64,000 bases of DNA, taken from Ascarosepion bandense (Eukaryota; Mollusca; Cephalopoda; Sepiida; Sepiidae). Under the pieces are notes generated by a model. That model was not told the DNA's origin. It searched no databases and saw only the letters and a list, made by a program, of their open reading frames with translations. The stretch spans positions 615,001 to 679,000 of the forward strand of contig JBBBDQ010000308.1 in assembly GCA_037127315.1 (NCBI GenBank), read 5' to 3'. Of the stretch, positions 29,386 through 40,154 are shown in pieces. Position numbers and translations under genes: made by a program. Position 1 is the stretch's first letter. The number at the start of each line of letters is the position of its first letter.

Positions 29386-29790
29386 ATTACTGCTGTGTTG
29401 GTTCTTTCACCTAAACATACAAGACTTGTTGAATAGCTTTCGTCGCTGAAATAAATATGCAGAAAGGAAAGTAAAGATACAGAGACACTAGAGGGACAGT
29501 TTAGACACTGATTTTTTTTTTATTCCAACGACCTCTTGTTGGGGAAATTCCTTCCCGAACAGTCGGCACGTCTTTACCAGTCAAAATTCAACAGAAAAAG
29601 AGTTTATTTTTGGCGCCAGGAAGCCTCTCTTTTTGCACATGCGTAAATTGTTTTTGATGTCAGAGGACTCCTGGGAAATTTTTATGTTTATTTTATTTTG
29701 TGCTTTTATTTTATTTTGTATTTTTATTTTATTTAGCGTTTTTTTTTATTTTATTTCGTATTTTATTCAGTCCCTACAAATATTTATATT
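29386..29790. other. intervening sequence, nothing recognised
   Basis: A roughly 400-base segment separating two minisatellite stretches. It contains CTCTTGTTGGGGAAATTCC and T-rich tracts (TTTATTTTGTGCTTTTATT). No coding or element signature was recognised; it may be an old insertion. Confidence 0.4.
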
Positions 29791-29982
29791 GGTTAGGTTG
29801 ATTGCTTTTGTTTACCGATATATCAACCACTATGGATTATTTAATGCCGAAATCTAGATATTTTGATTGGTTAGGTTGGTTGATTTTGCTAAGCGATATA
29901 TCAACCCCTATGGATTATTTAATGCCAAAATCTAAATATTTTCATTGGTTATGTTTGTTGTTGTTGTTTTTTTTTTTTTGGT

Positions 29983-30014
<32 letters not shown>

Positions 30015-30225
30015 TTGTTTCTTTTTTTTTTTTTGTTAGCGGTTTTGGTTAGGTTAGTTAATTTTGTTTAGCGGTAGATCAAACGCTATGGATTATTTCA
30101 TGTCGAAATCTATAATATTCATATTTGTTAGTTGGGTGATTTCTTTTTTTTTTTTTTTTTTTTTTTAGCTACATATCATTCTCTATGGGTTATTAAATGC
30201 CGAAATGTAACTATTTTGAACACAG
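29790..30225. repeat. diverged 78-bp-type minisatellite with T-rich expansions
   Basis: Further decayed units (GATATATCAACC-CTATGGATTATTTAATGCC) with GTTTTTGTTTTTG and poly(T) expansions at 29960-30040 and 30130-30165. The 74- and 89-residue frames here are repeat artefacts. Confidence 0.75.
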
Positions 30226-30750
30226 TTTTATTGCTTTAGCTCAATATATTTTGAATGCAGTTGCCTGCCTTCAACTACAGATAATATTATTGTAAATCGC
30301 TTTACTATAAAATGTATTGTTGATCTCAAACGAGAACTACACATTCACCAAGAAGGGTTCCACTTTCCAAATAAAGTAAATTTGTCTATTTCAGATATGC
30401 AACGCTTTTTTGGAGTTTCGCTCTTTGGTTGGGGTGTACTGTTGGAAAATATAATAAAACCAATAAATAAAAAATAATAAAAAAAGGTTATTTATTTTCC
30501 TTTGATGCAAGAAACTCAGAAATTGGAATGGGTTTATGGTGACCTCCGCTATTTCATCGCCCCACTCACATCTCTGCCGATTAAGTAAAGTGAATTGGTT
30601 GTCCCAACTCCTCGTAACGTTGACTTCAGCTTGACTAATTGTAACCATTGTTATCCTTATTTAACATAACTCTGCAACAAAAAGAAAACGATTATCTTCA
30701 GGAGGTATTAAGAACTTTTTCACTTCTTTTATACACCGTGTCCCTTTAGA
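30226..30750. other. intergenic stretch, no supported gene
   Basis: AT-rich. A minus-strand open frame at 30391-30648 (85 codons) shows no recognisable domain and has no supporting context. Confidence 0.4.
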
Positions 30751-31300
30751 ACGTAGGTGACCATGACTCTCCACATTTTTTGTTTCTTGTAATTCTTAAT
30801 AATTATTGTCTTTTCCTTATTTCTCCCAAACCCTGTTCTACAATCTATTTACTCAAGCCCATCAAGGATGTTACGGACTGCTTACCTCTGTCTCTCTTTC
30901 TCTCAATCTTTCCTATGAATATCATTTTTGCAAGCCCTCTGTCCTCATTAAATACCCAAAAGGTTTCAAGTACCTCTTCCTGGATATCAACTATGAGTTT
31001 CGTTTTTGTTTCCATTCTCTCCAAAACTTCATTGTTGCGAAAATCATTCAGTCCATGGTATCCTCAGCATCTTTCTGTAGTACCACATTTCTATTGTTTG
31101 AAGTCTCTTCCTCATCTTTGAGGAGACAGTCAAGCATTCGTTGCCATACGGGGGGACAGTCAACATGTAACAGTTCATTATTGTTTTCTTTGTTTCCAAC
31201 GATGCTGACAGAAAACAATGCCAAGACAAGGAACGGAATACAGAAAACTACACTAAGAAATAAGAAACAAATGCAAGCTAAAGAGGAATGAATCAATGAA
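30750..31300 (-). mobile_element. RTE-type LINE fragment, 3' part of RT ORF
   Basis: Minus-strand translation gives decayed pieces of an endonuclease/RT LINE, including S-L-E-T-K-K-T-I-M-N-C-Y (31170-31210) and E-M-W-Y-Y-R-K-M-L-R-I-P-W-T-E (31044-31090). The 3' end begins after GTGTCCCTTTAGAACGTAGG at 30748. It is the same family as 42455-44284 and 51770-52175, several frames are broken, and it is a dead copy. Confidence 0.75.
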
Positions 31301-31380
31301 GAATGTGCAGAATTAGAAAAAATGAGTATCACAGATCAAGTACATTTGCATAAAAAATAAAAGAACTAATAAGATAATCT

Positions 31381-32019
31381 AAATATTTTGACTGGTTAGG
31401 TTTGTTGATTTTGTTAAGCGATATATCAACCCCTATGGATTATTTAATGCCGAAATCTAAGTGTTTTAATTTGTTAGGTTTGTTGATTTTGTTAAGCGAT
31501 ATATCAACCCCTATGGATTATTTAATTCCGAAATCTAAATATTTTGATTTGTTAGGTTTGTTGATTTTGTTAAGCGATATATCAACCCCTATGGATTATT
31601 TAATTCCGAAATCTAAATATTTTGATTTGTTAGGTTTGTTGATTTTGTTAAGCGATATATCAACCCCTATGGATTATTTAATGCCGAAATTTATATATTT
31701 TGATTTGTTAGGTTTGTTGATTTTGTTAAGCGATATATCAACCCCTATGGATTATTTAATGCCGAAATTTATATATTTTGATTTGTTAGGTTTGTTGATT
31801 TTGTTAAGCGATATATCAACCCCTATGGATTATTTAATGCCGAAATTTAAATATTTTGATTTGTTAGGTTTGTTGATTTTGTTAAGCGATATATCAACCC
31901 CTATGGATTATTTAATGCCGAAATCTAAGTGTTTTAATTTGTTAGGTTTGTTGATTTTGTTAAGCGATATATCAACCTCTATGGATTATTTAATTCCGAA
32001 ATCTAAATATTTTGATTTG
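31381..32019. repeat. homogeneous 78-bp minisatellite, left half
   Basis: Eight nearly identical 78-base units (TTGTTAGGTTTGTTGATTTT, AAGCGATATATCAACCCC, TATGGATTATTTAATGCCG and AAATCTAAATATTTTGAT in order). Because 78 is divisible by three and one plus-strand phase has no stops, a 206-codon frame of 26-residue repeats results. No start context, splice signals or other protein features support coding. Confidence 0.9.
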
Positions 32020-32772
32020 TGACACAATAATTAGACATATATGTATTTTATTATAATAGATTAAAATAGAAAATAGATTAGAATAGAAAATAGTTTAAAA
32101 ACATCTAACAAAAGTGAAAAAGAAGAGGAAAAAAATAAATAAATAAACGCTTTTTCTTTTATGAGGAAAATTGTCCTCCGGTAAATGTTTGACTCAGTGA
32201 TTTAATAAGATAATTTCAGCAGGTAGGTTTCCGATGACCCGGTCAAAGGCTGTCCTTTACTGTATCTTGACCACACATTAAGCCTTTTCCGGCAGAAGCC
32301 TTATTAAGATAAACAAAAAAGATAACTGAATTTTCAGACTTACAGTCGCCGGTGTTTGTCACCGGTGGTCTAAAGCATTTCCGGTCAATTTTGGATAAAT
32401 TCAGGTATTTTTTCCGAGTCAGGCAGTTGAGTTAAGAAAAGTTAGAGAGAAGTTAAGGAGAAGGGGGGTCCGCCGGGTGCGAGCTTGAAGTAAGGATCTC
32501 CGTTCGTCTTGTTTCGTTCAGTTTGGGTTTGTTGATCTCCATTAATTAGAGTTAGAGCTGTGTGTCACATTCGCCTGCCCCAACCGACAAGGCTAACACT
32601 AAACGAATAAAGCATCCTTTTCAACTCATCCAAATTGTGGAAGTTCGTTCCTTATAGTCAATCTTGTACCCCCAGCTGTCCGGCCGACATTTTCAACAAA
32701 CTCCCGGCAACATCACAGCGTGGAGAACGGCCGCCGGAGAATATTGTTAGGACGGACCGTTGGGGTGGTACA
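32020..32772. mobile_element. solo LTR of an LTR retrotransposon
   Basis: A 753-base segment begins TGACACAATAATTAG and ends GGTGGTACA. It interrupts a minisatellite unit and is flanked by the 6-bp direct repeat GATTTG (32014-32019 and 32773-32778). Inside are AATAAA (about 32607, in CGAATAAAGCATCC), a short hairpin (CACCGG...CCGGTG region near 32350) and a GC-rich end. There is no coding sequence. The ends, duplication and size fit a solo LTR left after recombination. It is unrelated in sequence to the LTRs at 4219 and 22904. Confidence 0.75.
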
Positions 32773-33480
32773 GATTTGTTAGGTTTGCTGATTTTGTTAA
32801 GCGATATATCAACCCCTATGTATTATTTAATTCCGAAATCTAAATATTTTGATTTGTTAGGTTTGTTGATTTTGTTAAGCGATATATCAACCCCTATGGA
32901 TTATTTAATGCCGAAATCTAAGTGTTTTAATTTGTTAGGTTTGTTGATTTTGTTAAGCGATATATCAACCCCTATGGATTATTTAATGCCGAAATTTAAA
33001 TAATTTGATTTGTTAGGTTTGTTGATTTTGTTAAGCGATATATCAACCCCTATGGATTATTTAATGCCGAAATTTAAATAATTTGATTTGTTAGGTTTGT
33101 TGATTTTGTTAAGCGATATATCAACCCCTATGGATTATTTAATGCCGAAATTTAAATATTTTGATTTGTTAAGTTTGTTGATTTTGTTAAGCGATATATC
33201 AACCCCTATGGATTATTTAATGCCGAAAGTTAAATATTTTGATTTGTTAGGTTTGTTGATTTTGTTAAGCGACATATCAACCCCTATGGATTATTTAATT
33301 CCGAAATCTAAATATTTTGATTTGTTTGGTTTGTTGATTTTGTTAAGCGATATATCAACCCCTATGGATTATTTAATGCCGAAATTGAAATATTTTGATT
33401 TGTTAGGTTTGTTGATTTTGTTAAGCGATATATCTACCCCTATGGATTATTTAATGGCGATATCTAATTATTTTCATTGG
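32773..33480. repeat. homogeneous 78-bp minisatellite, right half
   Basis: About nine units continuing the array after the solo LTR. The open frames (32635-33003 and 33088-33582) are broken only where TATTTT became TAATTT (TAA near 33001 and 33080). It ends in T-rich DNA (33480-33570). Confidence 0.9.
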
Positions 33481-33599
33481 TTATGTTTTTGTTTTTTGTT
33501 TTTTGTTGTTGGTGTTTTTTGTTTTTTTTTTGTTTTTTGTTTTTGTTTTTTTTTTTTGTTTTTTTTTAGCGGTATTGGTTAGGTTGGTTGATTTTGTTT

Positions 33600-33725
33600 A
33601 TTAGAGAAAGAAAAAATACTTCAGAGATGGAACGAATATATCGGTGAACTCTAGCAGGACAAAAGTGAAGTAACACAGATATATCGACGGACCGGAAATA
33701 TCAAAAACCGCGTTAGGTTTCTCCA
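33600..33725 (+). mobile_element. RTE-type LINE fragment, EN-RT linker, plus strand
   Basis: A translation beginning at about 33603 reads E-K-E-K-I-L-Q-R-W-N-E-Y-I-G-E-L, matching E-K-E-E-I-L-Q-R-W-E-E-Y-I-K-Y-L of the minus-strand RTE copy at 44030-44090. It is a short, dead fragment. Confidence 0.65.
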
Positions 33726-33779
33726 GTTTCTGTAATTTCATTCTTAGTTTTCACAAAACAAGGAACTGATCGCTACGCA

Positions 33780-34190
33780 GTCGGCACTTGGTCAGGTTTT
33801 ACAGTGAACAACAGCATTCCTGAATCTCTTGCTGATAGTTATGTAGTCGACTTAGATTTTAATTTATTCTCCTGGCCTTTTCTATGTTCATAATTGCTGT
33901 GGATGTTCTTGGAACCGGATGTTTGCTAACACCTGGTCACTCCCAGTGCGTCATTGGACCAATTTTTCTCCGTGTTTGTTGCGGGTTCTTAGTCCGAATT
34001 TGCCAGCTATTTCAACATACTTCTTCTTGTCTAATTTGGCATTCAGGTCTCCCGTAATAATTATAATTTCTTGTGGTTTACACAGAGTCTTGGCGTTGTC
34101 TAGAAAGTAGAAAGTTTCGTGTTTAAAATTGCTACGCTTGTATATCATTTTCGGTTCTGTCAAAACCTGCCAAAGGTTTCATTTCCAGTT
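33780..34190 (-). mobile_element. RTE-type LINE fragment, AP endonuclease domain
   Basis: The minus frame 33951-34163 contains I-I-I-I-T-G-D-L-N-A-K-L and I-A-G-K-F-G-L-R-T-R-N-K-H-G-E, typical of the LINE endonuclease (GDLNAK with a downstream GERN-like motif). It is truncated and in the opposite orientation to the linker fragment at 33600, so the insertion is rearranged or two inserts abut. Confidence 0.75.
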
Positions 34191-34194
34191 TATA

Positions 34195-34740
34195 GAACAC
34201 TAGCAGTATAGCCCGGCGTTGCTCGGGTGTAATGAAAGCTTTAAAACTAATCCATGGTCCTGGAGCTCAGACTCTTTGGACGTTGGCACGAAAGACTAAA
34301 AAGCAATAGTTGTTTCCAGTTAAAGCGAAACCGTAGACTGAAAGAAAAATGAATGGATGTAAGTCACATTTTGATTTCCTGGTATCGATATCAAATAAGT
34401 TTTTTTCGTCGTAAACTGAATATATATATTATCGATTTTCTGCACTAATGTAAGAACTGCAACCTTGAAACTTCTGAATATTGTTTCTTATGTCTTTGTC
34501 TATGTGTGTATCAAATTTGATTAAAATCGGACCACTCCTTCTATAACCCGATTTTTTCGATTATCGATTTTCGATATTTATCGATGGTACCTCGACACAA
34601 AACCTAGCTAAGAACACTCGCAGATGCTTATAGTACAACTGTGTAAATTTTCAAGAAAATTGGTTCAACCGGTTCGGAGTATATAGGTAACGGACACACA
34701 CACACACACAGAGAGTTCCATTTATAAATAAGTTTAGATT
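34195..34740. mobile_element. dispersed repeat starting ACTAGCAGTATAGCCCGGCG
   Basis: Begins with TAGCAGTATAGCCCGGCGTTGCTCGGGT, a self-complementary CCCGG...TCGGG motif (here given in overlapping parts), and ends with GGTTCGGAGTATATAGGTAACGGACACACACAC, a microsatellite tail. A related 5' part is at 58735-58800 (TAGCAGTTTAGCCCGGTTTCACTCGGG). It looks like a non-coding interspersed repeat or LINE 3' end; the family is not recognised. Confidence 0.5.
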
Positions 34741-34889
34741 AGATTTTTTGTGTATACTGACCAGTGGCCAAGAGTTTTTCTTTCACCCGAAGATTTCATT
34801 TTTGCACTTTTTAGTTCTTCTTTTTTGTGAACTCTTTTTTCTTTCAGTTTTTTCTTTTCTTTTCTTACTTCAATTTTTCTTTATTGCAG

Positions 34890-35160
34890 ATAAGAGAATC
34901 CTTTCGCACAAAGTCGCCGTATTTACTCGGAGCACACGATACCAAAATATTGTAAAAATATGGATTCTGGAGAATTTCGAAAACGAGGAAAAGATATGGT
35001 GGACTACATTGCCGACTACATGGAAAACTTGAGCATTCGTAAAGTAACCGCTCAAGTAGAACCTGGATATTTGCAAAATATACTCCCGGGAAAGGCACCT
35101 TGCAAGGGTGAAAGCTGGGATACCATCATGGCTGACGTTGAAAAAGCAATCATGCCAGGC
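34890..35160 (+). CDS. tyrosine decarboxylase-like, first coding exon (CDS 34960-35160)
   Basis: After a pyrimidine-rich tract and TTATTGCAG (acceptor) the exon has 70 bases of 5' UTR, then ATG at 34960 and 67 codons to the phase-0 donor GGC|GTGAGT at 35161. The protein starts M-D-S-G-E-F-R-K-R-G-K-D-M-V-D-Y-I-A-D-Y and contains V-E-P-G-Y-L and D-V-E-K-A-I-M-P-G. This is the conserved N-terminus of pyridoxal phosphate-dependent group II amino acid decarboxylases (DOPA, histidine and tyrosine decarboxylases). It forms the swapped N-terminal helices of the dimer. The acceptor implies an upstream non-coding exon. Exon 2 lies at 56790. Tyrosine decarboxylase makes tyramine, precursor of octopamine, in the cytosol of neurons. 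Confidence 0.87.
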
Positions 35161-35290
35161 GTGAGTCAAAATCATTTCTCCTTTTCTTTTTTAATCATCT
35201 CATTTCAAGCAAGACAATAAAGCCACTAAGATGTAAGGGTTTACTGAGTGAGAAAGAATATGCAAAAGAAAATTCTTCTGAAGCTTATAG
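35161..35290. other. start of intron 1
   Basis: Donor GTGAGT followed by pyrimidine-rich intron sequence. The whole intron is 35161-56789 (21,629 bases) and consists mostly of the repeats listed below. Confidence 0.8.
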
Positions 35291-35764
35291 GGAGTTGGTT
35301 AATGTTTATTGAATCGGCCTTGTGCCATACTGTTGTGGAGTAGTTTTCGCACTGAAGGTTATAAGCGTGCTATGTCGGTTGCTAATCGACTTAACGCACC
35401 CAAGATTTTAGGAACTTGATAATCTTCCACTGAAAGCTGACTCCTTAGTATTCGGCTACTGCCGAGTAATATCAACTGCCCTAGTCCATGCCCAAACTGG
35501 AACTAACTAATAGTTTTACTGAGCTCAAGTAGAACTCTAAAGAACTCTCTAGAACTTCCTAAGAATTCTCGAGTTAACTTCCTGTTAACTCTTATTAATA
35601 TAGGAGGGAGAGTCCATTATATGAGGAATAGGTGTGTTTCATTATAACACATACATAACCGAACTCCCTTCAAGTTAGGATTTTTCGCTATCATCAGAAG
35701 GTTGTCAGCAGGTTGGAGATTGAGATGTGTGAATTTGTGGAAGAATAAAACTATACATTTTTCA
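35290..35764 (+). repeat. dispersed repeat family A, copy 1 (first part)
   Basis: Contains GGTTAATGTTTATTGAATCGGCCTTGTG and ATCATCAGAAGGTTGTCAGCAGGTTGGAGATT (in parts), shared with 37905-38535 and 62715-63475. The repeat runs into the pentanucleotide array and seems to resume after it (GAATAGTGTTGTCGGTAGAA at 37641, compare GAATAACATGAATCGGTAGAA at 38098). Confidence 0.7.
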
Positions 35765-37640
35765 TGTTAAAATAGAATAAAACAAAATAAAATAAAACAA
35801 AATGGAATAAAACAAAATGAAATAAAATGAAATGAAATAAAACAAAATGAAACAATGAAATAAAATGAAATAAAACAAAATGAAATAAAACAAAATGAAA
35901 TAAAACAAAATAAAATAGAATAAAGCAAAACAAAATAAAATAGAATAAAACAAAACAATATAAAAGGAAATAAAACAAAATAAAATAAAATGAAATGAAT
36001 AAAACAAAATGAAACAATGAAATAAAATTAAATAAAACAAAATGAAATAAAACAAAACAAAATAAAATGAAATAAAACAAAATGAAATAAAACAAATTAA
36101 AATAGAATAAAGCAAAACAAAATAAAATAGAATAAAATAAAACAATATAAAATAAAATAAAATAAAACAAAATGAAATAAAACAAAATGAAATAAAACAA
36201 AATAAAATAAAATGAAATAAAACAAAATGAAATAAAACAAAATAAAACAAAATGAAATAAAATAGAATAAAGCAAAACAAAATAAAATAGAATAAAACAA
36301 AACAACATAAAATGAAATAAAATAAAATAAAATAAAACAAAATAAAACAAAATAAAACAAAATGAAATAAAACAAAATGAAATAAAACAAAATAAAATAG
36401 AATAAAGCAAAACAAAATAAAATAGAATAAAACAAAACAATATAAAAGGAAATAAAACAAAATAAAATAAAATGAAATGAATAAAACAAAATGAAACAAT
36501 GAAATAAAATGAAATAAAACAAAATGAAATAAAACAAATTAAAATAGAATAAAGCAAAACAAAATAAAATAGAATAAAATAAAACAATATAAAATAAAAT
36601 AAAATAAAACAAAATGAAATAAAACAAAATGAAATAAAACAAAATAAAATAAAATGAAATAAAACAAAATGAAATAAAACAAAATAAAACAAAATGAAAT
36701 AAAATAGAATAAAGCAAAACAAAATAAAATAGAATAAAACAAAACAACATAAAATGAAATAAAATAAAATAAAATAAAACAAAATAAAACAAAATAAAAC
36801 AAAATGAAATAAAACAAAATGAAATAAAACAAAATAAAATAAAATGAAATAAAATAAAATAGAATAAAGCAAAACAAAATAAAATAGAATAAAACAAAAT
36901 AAAATAAAATAAAACAAAATAAAACAAAATGAAATAAAACAAAATAAAACAAAATGAAATAAAACAAAATGAAATAAAACAAAATAAAATAGAATAAAAC
37001 AAAATAAAACAAAATGAAATAAAACAAAATGAAATAAAACAAAATAAAATAAAACAAAATAAAATAAAATGAAATAAAACAAAATGAAATAAAACAAAAT
37101 AAAATAGAATAAAGCAAAACAAAATAAAATAGAATAAAACAAAACAACATAAAATGAAATAAAACAAAATAAAATAAAATAAAACAAAATAAAACAAAAT
37201 GAAATAAAACAAAATAAAACAAAATGAAATAAAACAAAATGAAATAAAACAAAATAAAATAGAATAAAACAAAATAAAACAAAATGAAATAAAACAAAAT
37301 GAAATAAAACAAAATAAAATAAAATGAAATAAAACAAAATGAAATAAAACAAAATAAAATAGAATAAAGCAAAACAAAATAAAATAGAATAAAACAAAAC
37401 AACATAAAATGAAATAAAACAAAATAAAATAAAATAAAACAAAATGAAATAAAACAAAATGAAATAAAACAAAATAAAATAAAATGAAATAAAACAAAAT
37501 GAAATAAAACAAAATAAAATAGAATAAAACAAAACAAAATAAAATGAAATAAAACAAAATAAAATAAAATGAAATAAAATGAAATAAAATAAAATAGAAT
37601 AAAACAAAACAAAATAAAACAAAACAAAATTTTAAAATAG
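35765..37640. repeat. 1.9-kb pentanucleotide-type array (AAAAT/AAAAC/GAAAT)
   Basis: Plus strand is a succession of five-base words AAAAT, AAAAC, GAAAT and AGAAT, with recurrent higher-order phrases such as AAAACAAAATGAAAT and AGAATAAAGCAAAACAAAAT. Because words are five bases and seldom give stops on the minus strand, frames up to 623 codons made of F, Y, L, I, C and S appear in all three minus phases. They are artefacts. The array appears to have expanded from AAAAATAGAAA inside the family A repeat. Confidence 0.95.
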
Positions 37641-37734
37641 AATAGTGTTGTCGGTAGAATTCCTGTCGTTTTCGTTACATTTACTTCAGAATAAATTATT
37701 TTGGTAAAGGCATGAATCTAACTTTTCATCCCCC

Positions 37735-37890
37735 CAGCTCTGGGTTAAATAGCTGCACAAACTGCTGGTTTATATAACCTTGGTTGGTAACTAGTCATCC
37801 GCAGACAGCAATGTCAGTTTAATGCCGGAATTTCTCTGCCAAGTCAATCATGATTCAAAAAGAGGATCGCCAAAGGGTGCATTAGACATG
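37735..37890 (+). mobile_element. SINE body fragment
   Basis: CCAGCTCTGGGTTAAATAGC, CCTTGGTTGGTAACTAGTC and GGATCGCCAAAG match the bodies of the tRNA-headed SINEs at 49611-49920 and 50021-50310. The tRNA-like head is missing here. Confidence 0.65.
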
Positions 37891-37904
37891 GCATATACGT
37901 TAAG

Positions 37905-38535
37905 ATTGAAGCTACAGTGAAATGGTTAATGGTTATTGAATCGGCCTTGTGTCATACATAAACGAACTCCATATAACTTACAGCATATTCGTAATCATCA
38001 GAAAGTTGTCAGCAGGTTGGAGATTGGAATGTGTGGATTTGTGGAAAAATACAAGTATACATTCTGCATATAAAAATAGAAATTTATTAACAAAAAAGAA
38101 TAACATGAATCGGTAGAAATTAAATGTTCAATTAGAAACATTATTAAAAAGTTAAGGGTAGAGTTCGTAGTAGTCCTTGTTGAATGTAGGCAGCAGGTAA
38201 GAGATGAAAGAAGAGAGAGATGAAAGAGAGAGGCAATAATAATAACGATCGCTTGACGTTTATTAAGGGTACGTGTTAATTATGCTCGTTATCTTAAATC
38301 TCTAATCCGACGGTCAACCTTGCTCGTCTTTTATTTCGTTTGGGAATTCACTCCCGGGTGTGATTCTGGCCTTTCCATTAGACGACAAACATTTCGCATC
38401 GAGATGTGAAATTTTGCAAGTTTTGTGTGTATTAAGCAAAGTTTGTAAATTCAAAAAAATTCTGTTTTTTTCTAACAATGAGTCAGATTTCTTTAAAATT
38501 TAGACCTTATTTTCTTCACTACAATTCTACTAACA
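37905..38535 (+). repeat. dispersed repeat family A, copy 2
   Basis: About 630 bases aligned by eye with 62715-63475: GAAATGGTTAATGG, TTGAATCGGCCTTGTG, GTTAAGGGTA, GCGATCGCTTGACGTTT in variant form, CTTTTATTTCGTTTGGGAATTCACTCCCGG, GTGATTCTGGCCTTTC and AAGTTTTGTGTGTATTAAGC. It has no ORF. The family is unrecognised; a non-coding retroelement or LTR-like unit is possible. Confidence 0.65.
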
Positions 38536-38985
38536 AAAAATAAATTCTTTGAGTAGTGATAAAAAATGTTTGCATTCATAATAGTTTAATGATATAGATA
38601 TAATGGCGGTCGGTAAGTGGTTTTGGCAGAGATACAAATTCAGAAATGAAGTAATTACAGACTCTCTTTTGGATTTTAGCAGTAATCAGGAGTTATTTCA
38701 AACATATCAAGAATAAAAATCATTAATAAAGCATTATATATACATACATATTACTCTATAGATACGATAGATTATGAAATACTAATGAAATGACCCTGAA
38801 GAGGGAAGACATTACAATAATGCTCTCAGAAAACATTAAATTCAGCATGACTAAAATAACACCGCTCAGCTAAGTGACAAACTTCTCCACATTAATTATA
38901 CATGGCCTTATCTGACTACCGGGCACACCGGGCACAGGTCCGGGCCGATCCGTGCAATCATAGTGAAAATCCGGGCAAGAAAAAA
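38536..38985. other. intron sequence, nothing recognised
   Basis: AT-rich intron DNA without supported features. A short motif GACTACCGGGCACACCGGGCACAGGTCCGGGCC near 38920 (several CCGGGC repeats) is the only GC-rich patch. Confidence 0.4.
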
Positions 38986-38989
38986 TGTC

Positions 38990-39392
38990 TTTTTTTTTTT
39001 TTAATAATTTCACCCCGAGCAAGGCGGAAACGCCACTGATGTGCAGGGGGTTACGTAAATGTAAAAAGATTAATTAGAAAAGAGTGAGGAGTACAAACTA
39101 GTTAGAAAGGAACAATAGAAAGCTGAGAAAGCAGGTGCGATGACAGATACATAGGTGGAGAGAAAGGGAAGGTTATACAGGGGAGGGAAGAGAGCTAGAG
39201 TCCAGTGGTTAGTAGATGAATATTGACTTTGCATTTAAATTTCTGGAGGTTGTAGCCGTCAGGAAAGTAAGAATACGGGAGCGAGTTCCACAGGCGGGAA
39301 GTGCGAGAGAAGAAGCTGAAGGAGTAGAATTGTCGTCTGCATTTGGTTAACCTGACTGTGTCTTCGTCAGATATCAAAATAAACATTTCACG
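38990..39392 (-). mobile_element. LINE 3' fragment with SINE/LINE shared tail
   Basis: In minus orientation: RT C-terminus F-S-R-T-S-R-L-W-N-S-L-P-Y and D-G-Y-N-L-Q-K-F-K-C-K-V-N (39195-39330), a short 3' UTR, then the tail whose plus-strand form is TTTCACCCCGAGCAAGGCGG after a T run (38990-39030). The same C-terminus occurs at 50832-51137 and 55690-55940. It is 5' truncated and dead. Confidence 0.75.
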
Positions 39393-39480
39393 AAGAATTG
39401 AGAAAGAAAGGAAGAAAGGAAGAAAGAAAGAAAGAAAGAAAGGAAGAAAGAAAGAAAGAAAGAAAGAAAAACGAAGAAAA
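39393..39480. repeat. (GAAA)n / GGAAGAAAG microsatellite
   Basis: Purine-only run of GAAA and GGAAGAAAG units next to the LINE fragment. Confidence 0.9.
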
Positions 39481-39639
39481 CATCCGAATGAACGCAGTAA
39501 AAATCTGTTTATTTATTAATTTTGTGAGAAAAGACTGGTTATACTCAGAAAGTCCGAACCCGATTTCCTGCTTTCATTCACGTTCTGTGCCTAATTTCCA
39601 TTGGAATAGCCGAAAAAATCCACAAAAATCATAGTTTCT

Positions 39640-40130
39640 GGAAATTTTTGTCTGTTTAATTTGTCTTAATTTTTTAACAGGGGTAGTATTCTGCTATTGT
39701 AAATAATTTTTGCGTTTAAATCTCGTTTTAACGTAAATGGTGAAAGTTTTCATAGTGGTTTTCACTGCTTGAAGGAATTCTTTAAGGGTAGGGTCGGTGT
39801 AGCATTGGTCATTAGGAACCCCCCCTTCGCAGCGAGCCATTCTTTCCCCCCTCCCTCTCTCTCTCTCTCTCTCTCTCTACTTCAATTAACCCAAGATGGC
39901 GGATAACACCAGTAAATTCTCTGGGAAAATTAAAGAACGGAATCCTAGTTCGGTATTTCTGCTCAACTTTTTCAGTCTGTCTTACCTAACTGGTATGTTG
40001 ATTTCCGCATTTTATTTTAATTTTAATTTTTGACTGTGTAATTATTGTCTTTAATTTGTCTGAATTTTTTAACAGGGGTAGTATTCTGCTATTTGTAAAT
40101 AATTTTTGCGTTTAAATCTAGTTTCGACTT
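39640..40130 (+). repeat. direct duplication bracketing a start-codon-like segment
   Basis: About 80 bases at 39650-39725 (AATTTGTCTTAATTTTTTAACAGGGGTAG, in parts, and TAAATAATTTTTGCGTTTAAATC) recur at 40048-40125. Between them lie a CT run (39850-39879) and CAAGATGGCGGATAACACC, an open frame of about 33 codons to a GTATGT. It might be the 5' end of an element or a cryptic exon; there is no family match. Confidence 0.5.
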
Positions 40131-40154
40131 ATACGAAGTTAAAACATTTTTTTT

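Noticed and set aside
30391..30648. 85-codon minus-strand frame as a gene
   Set aside because: No domain, no context, low-complexity hydrophobic stretch. Length is within chance for AT-rich DNA.
31402..32022. 206-residue repeat protein from the 78-bp minisatellite
   Set aside because: Frame retention follows from a unit divisible by three. There is no promoter, splice or domain evidence, and neighbouring units carry stops. Kept only as a finding to test.
35751..37627. Open frames of 245 to 623 codons rich in F, Y, L and I on the minus strand
   Set aside because: All three minus phases are open at once because the five-base words rarely create stops. No start context, domain or codon bias supports coding.
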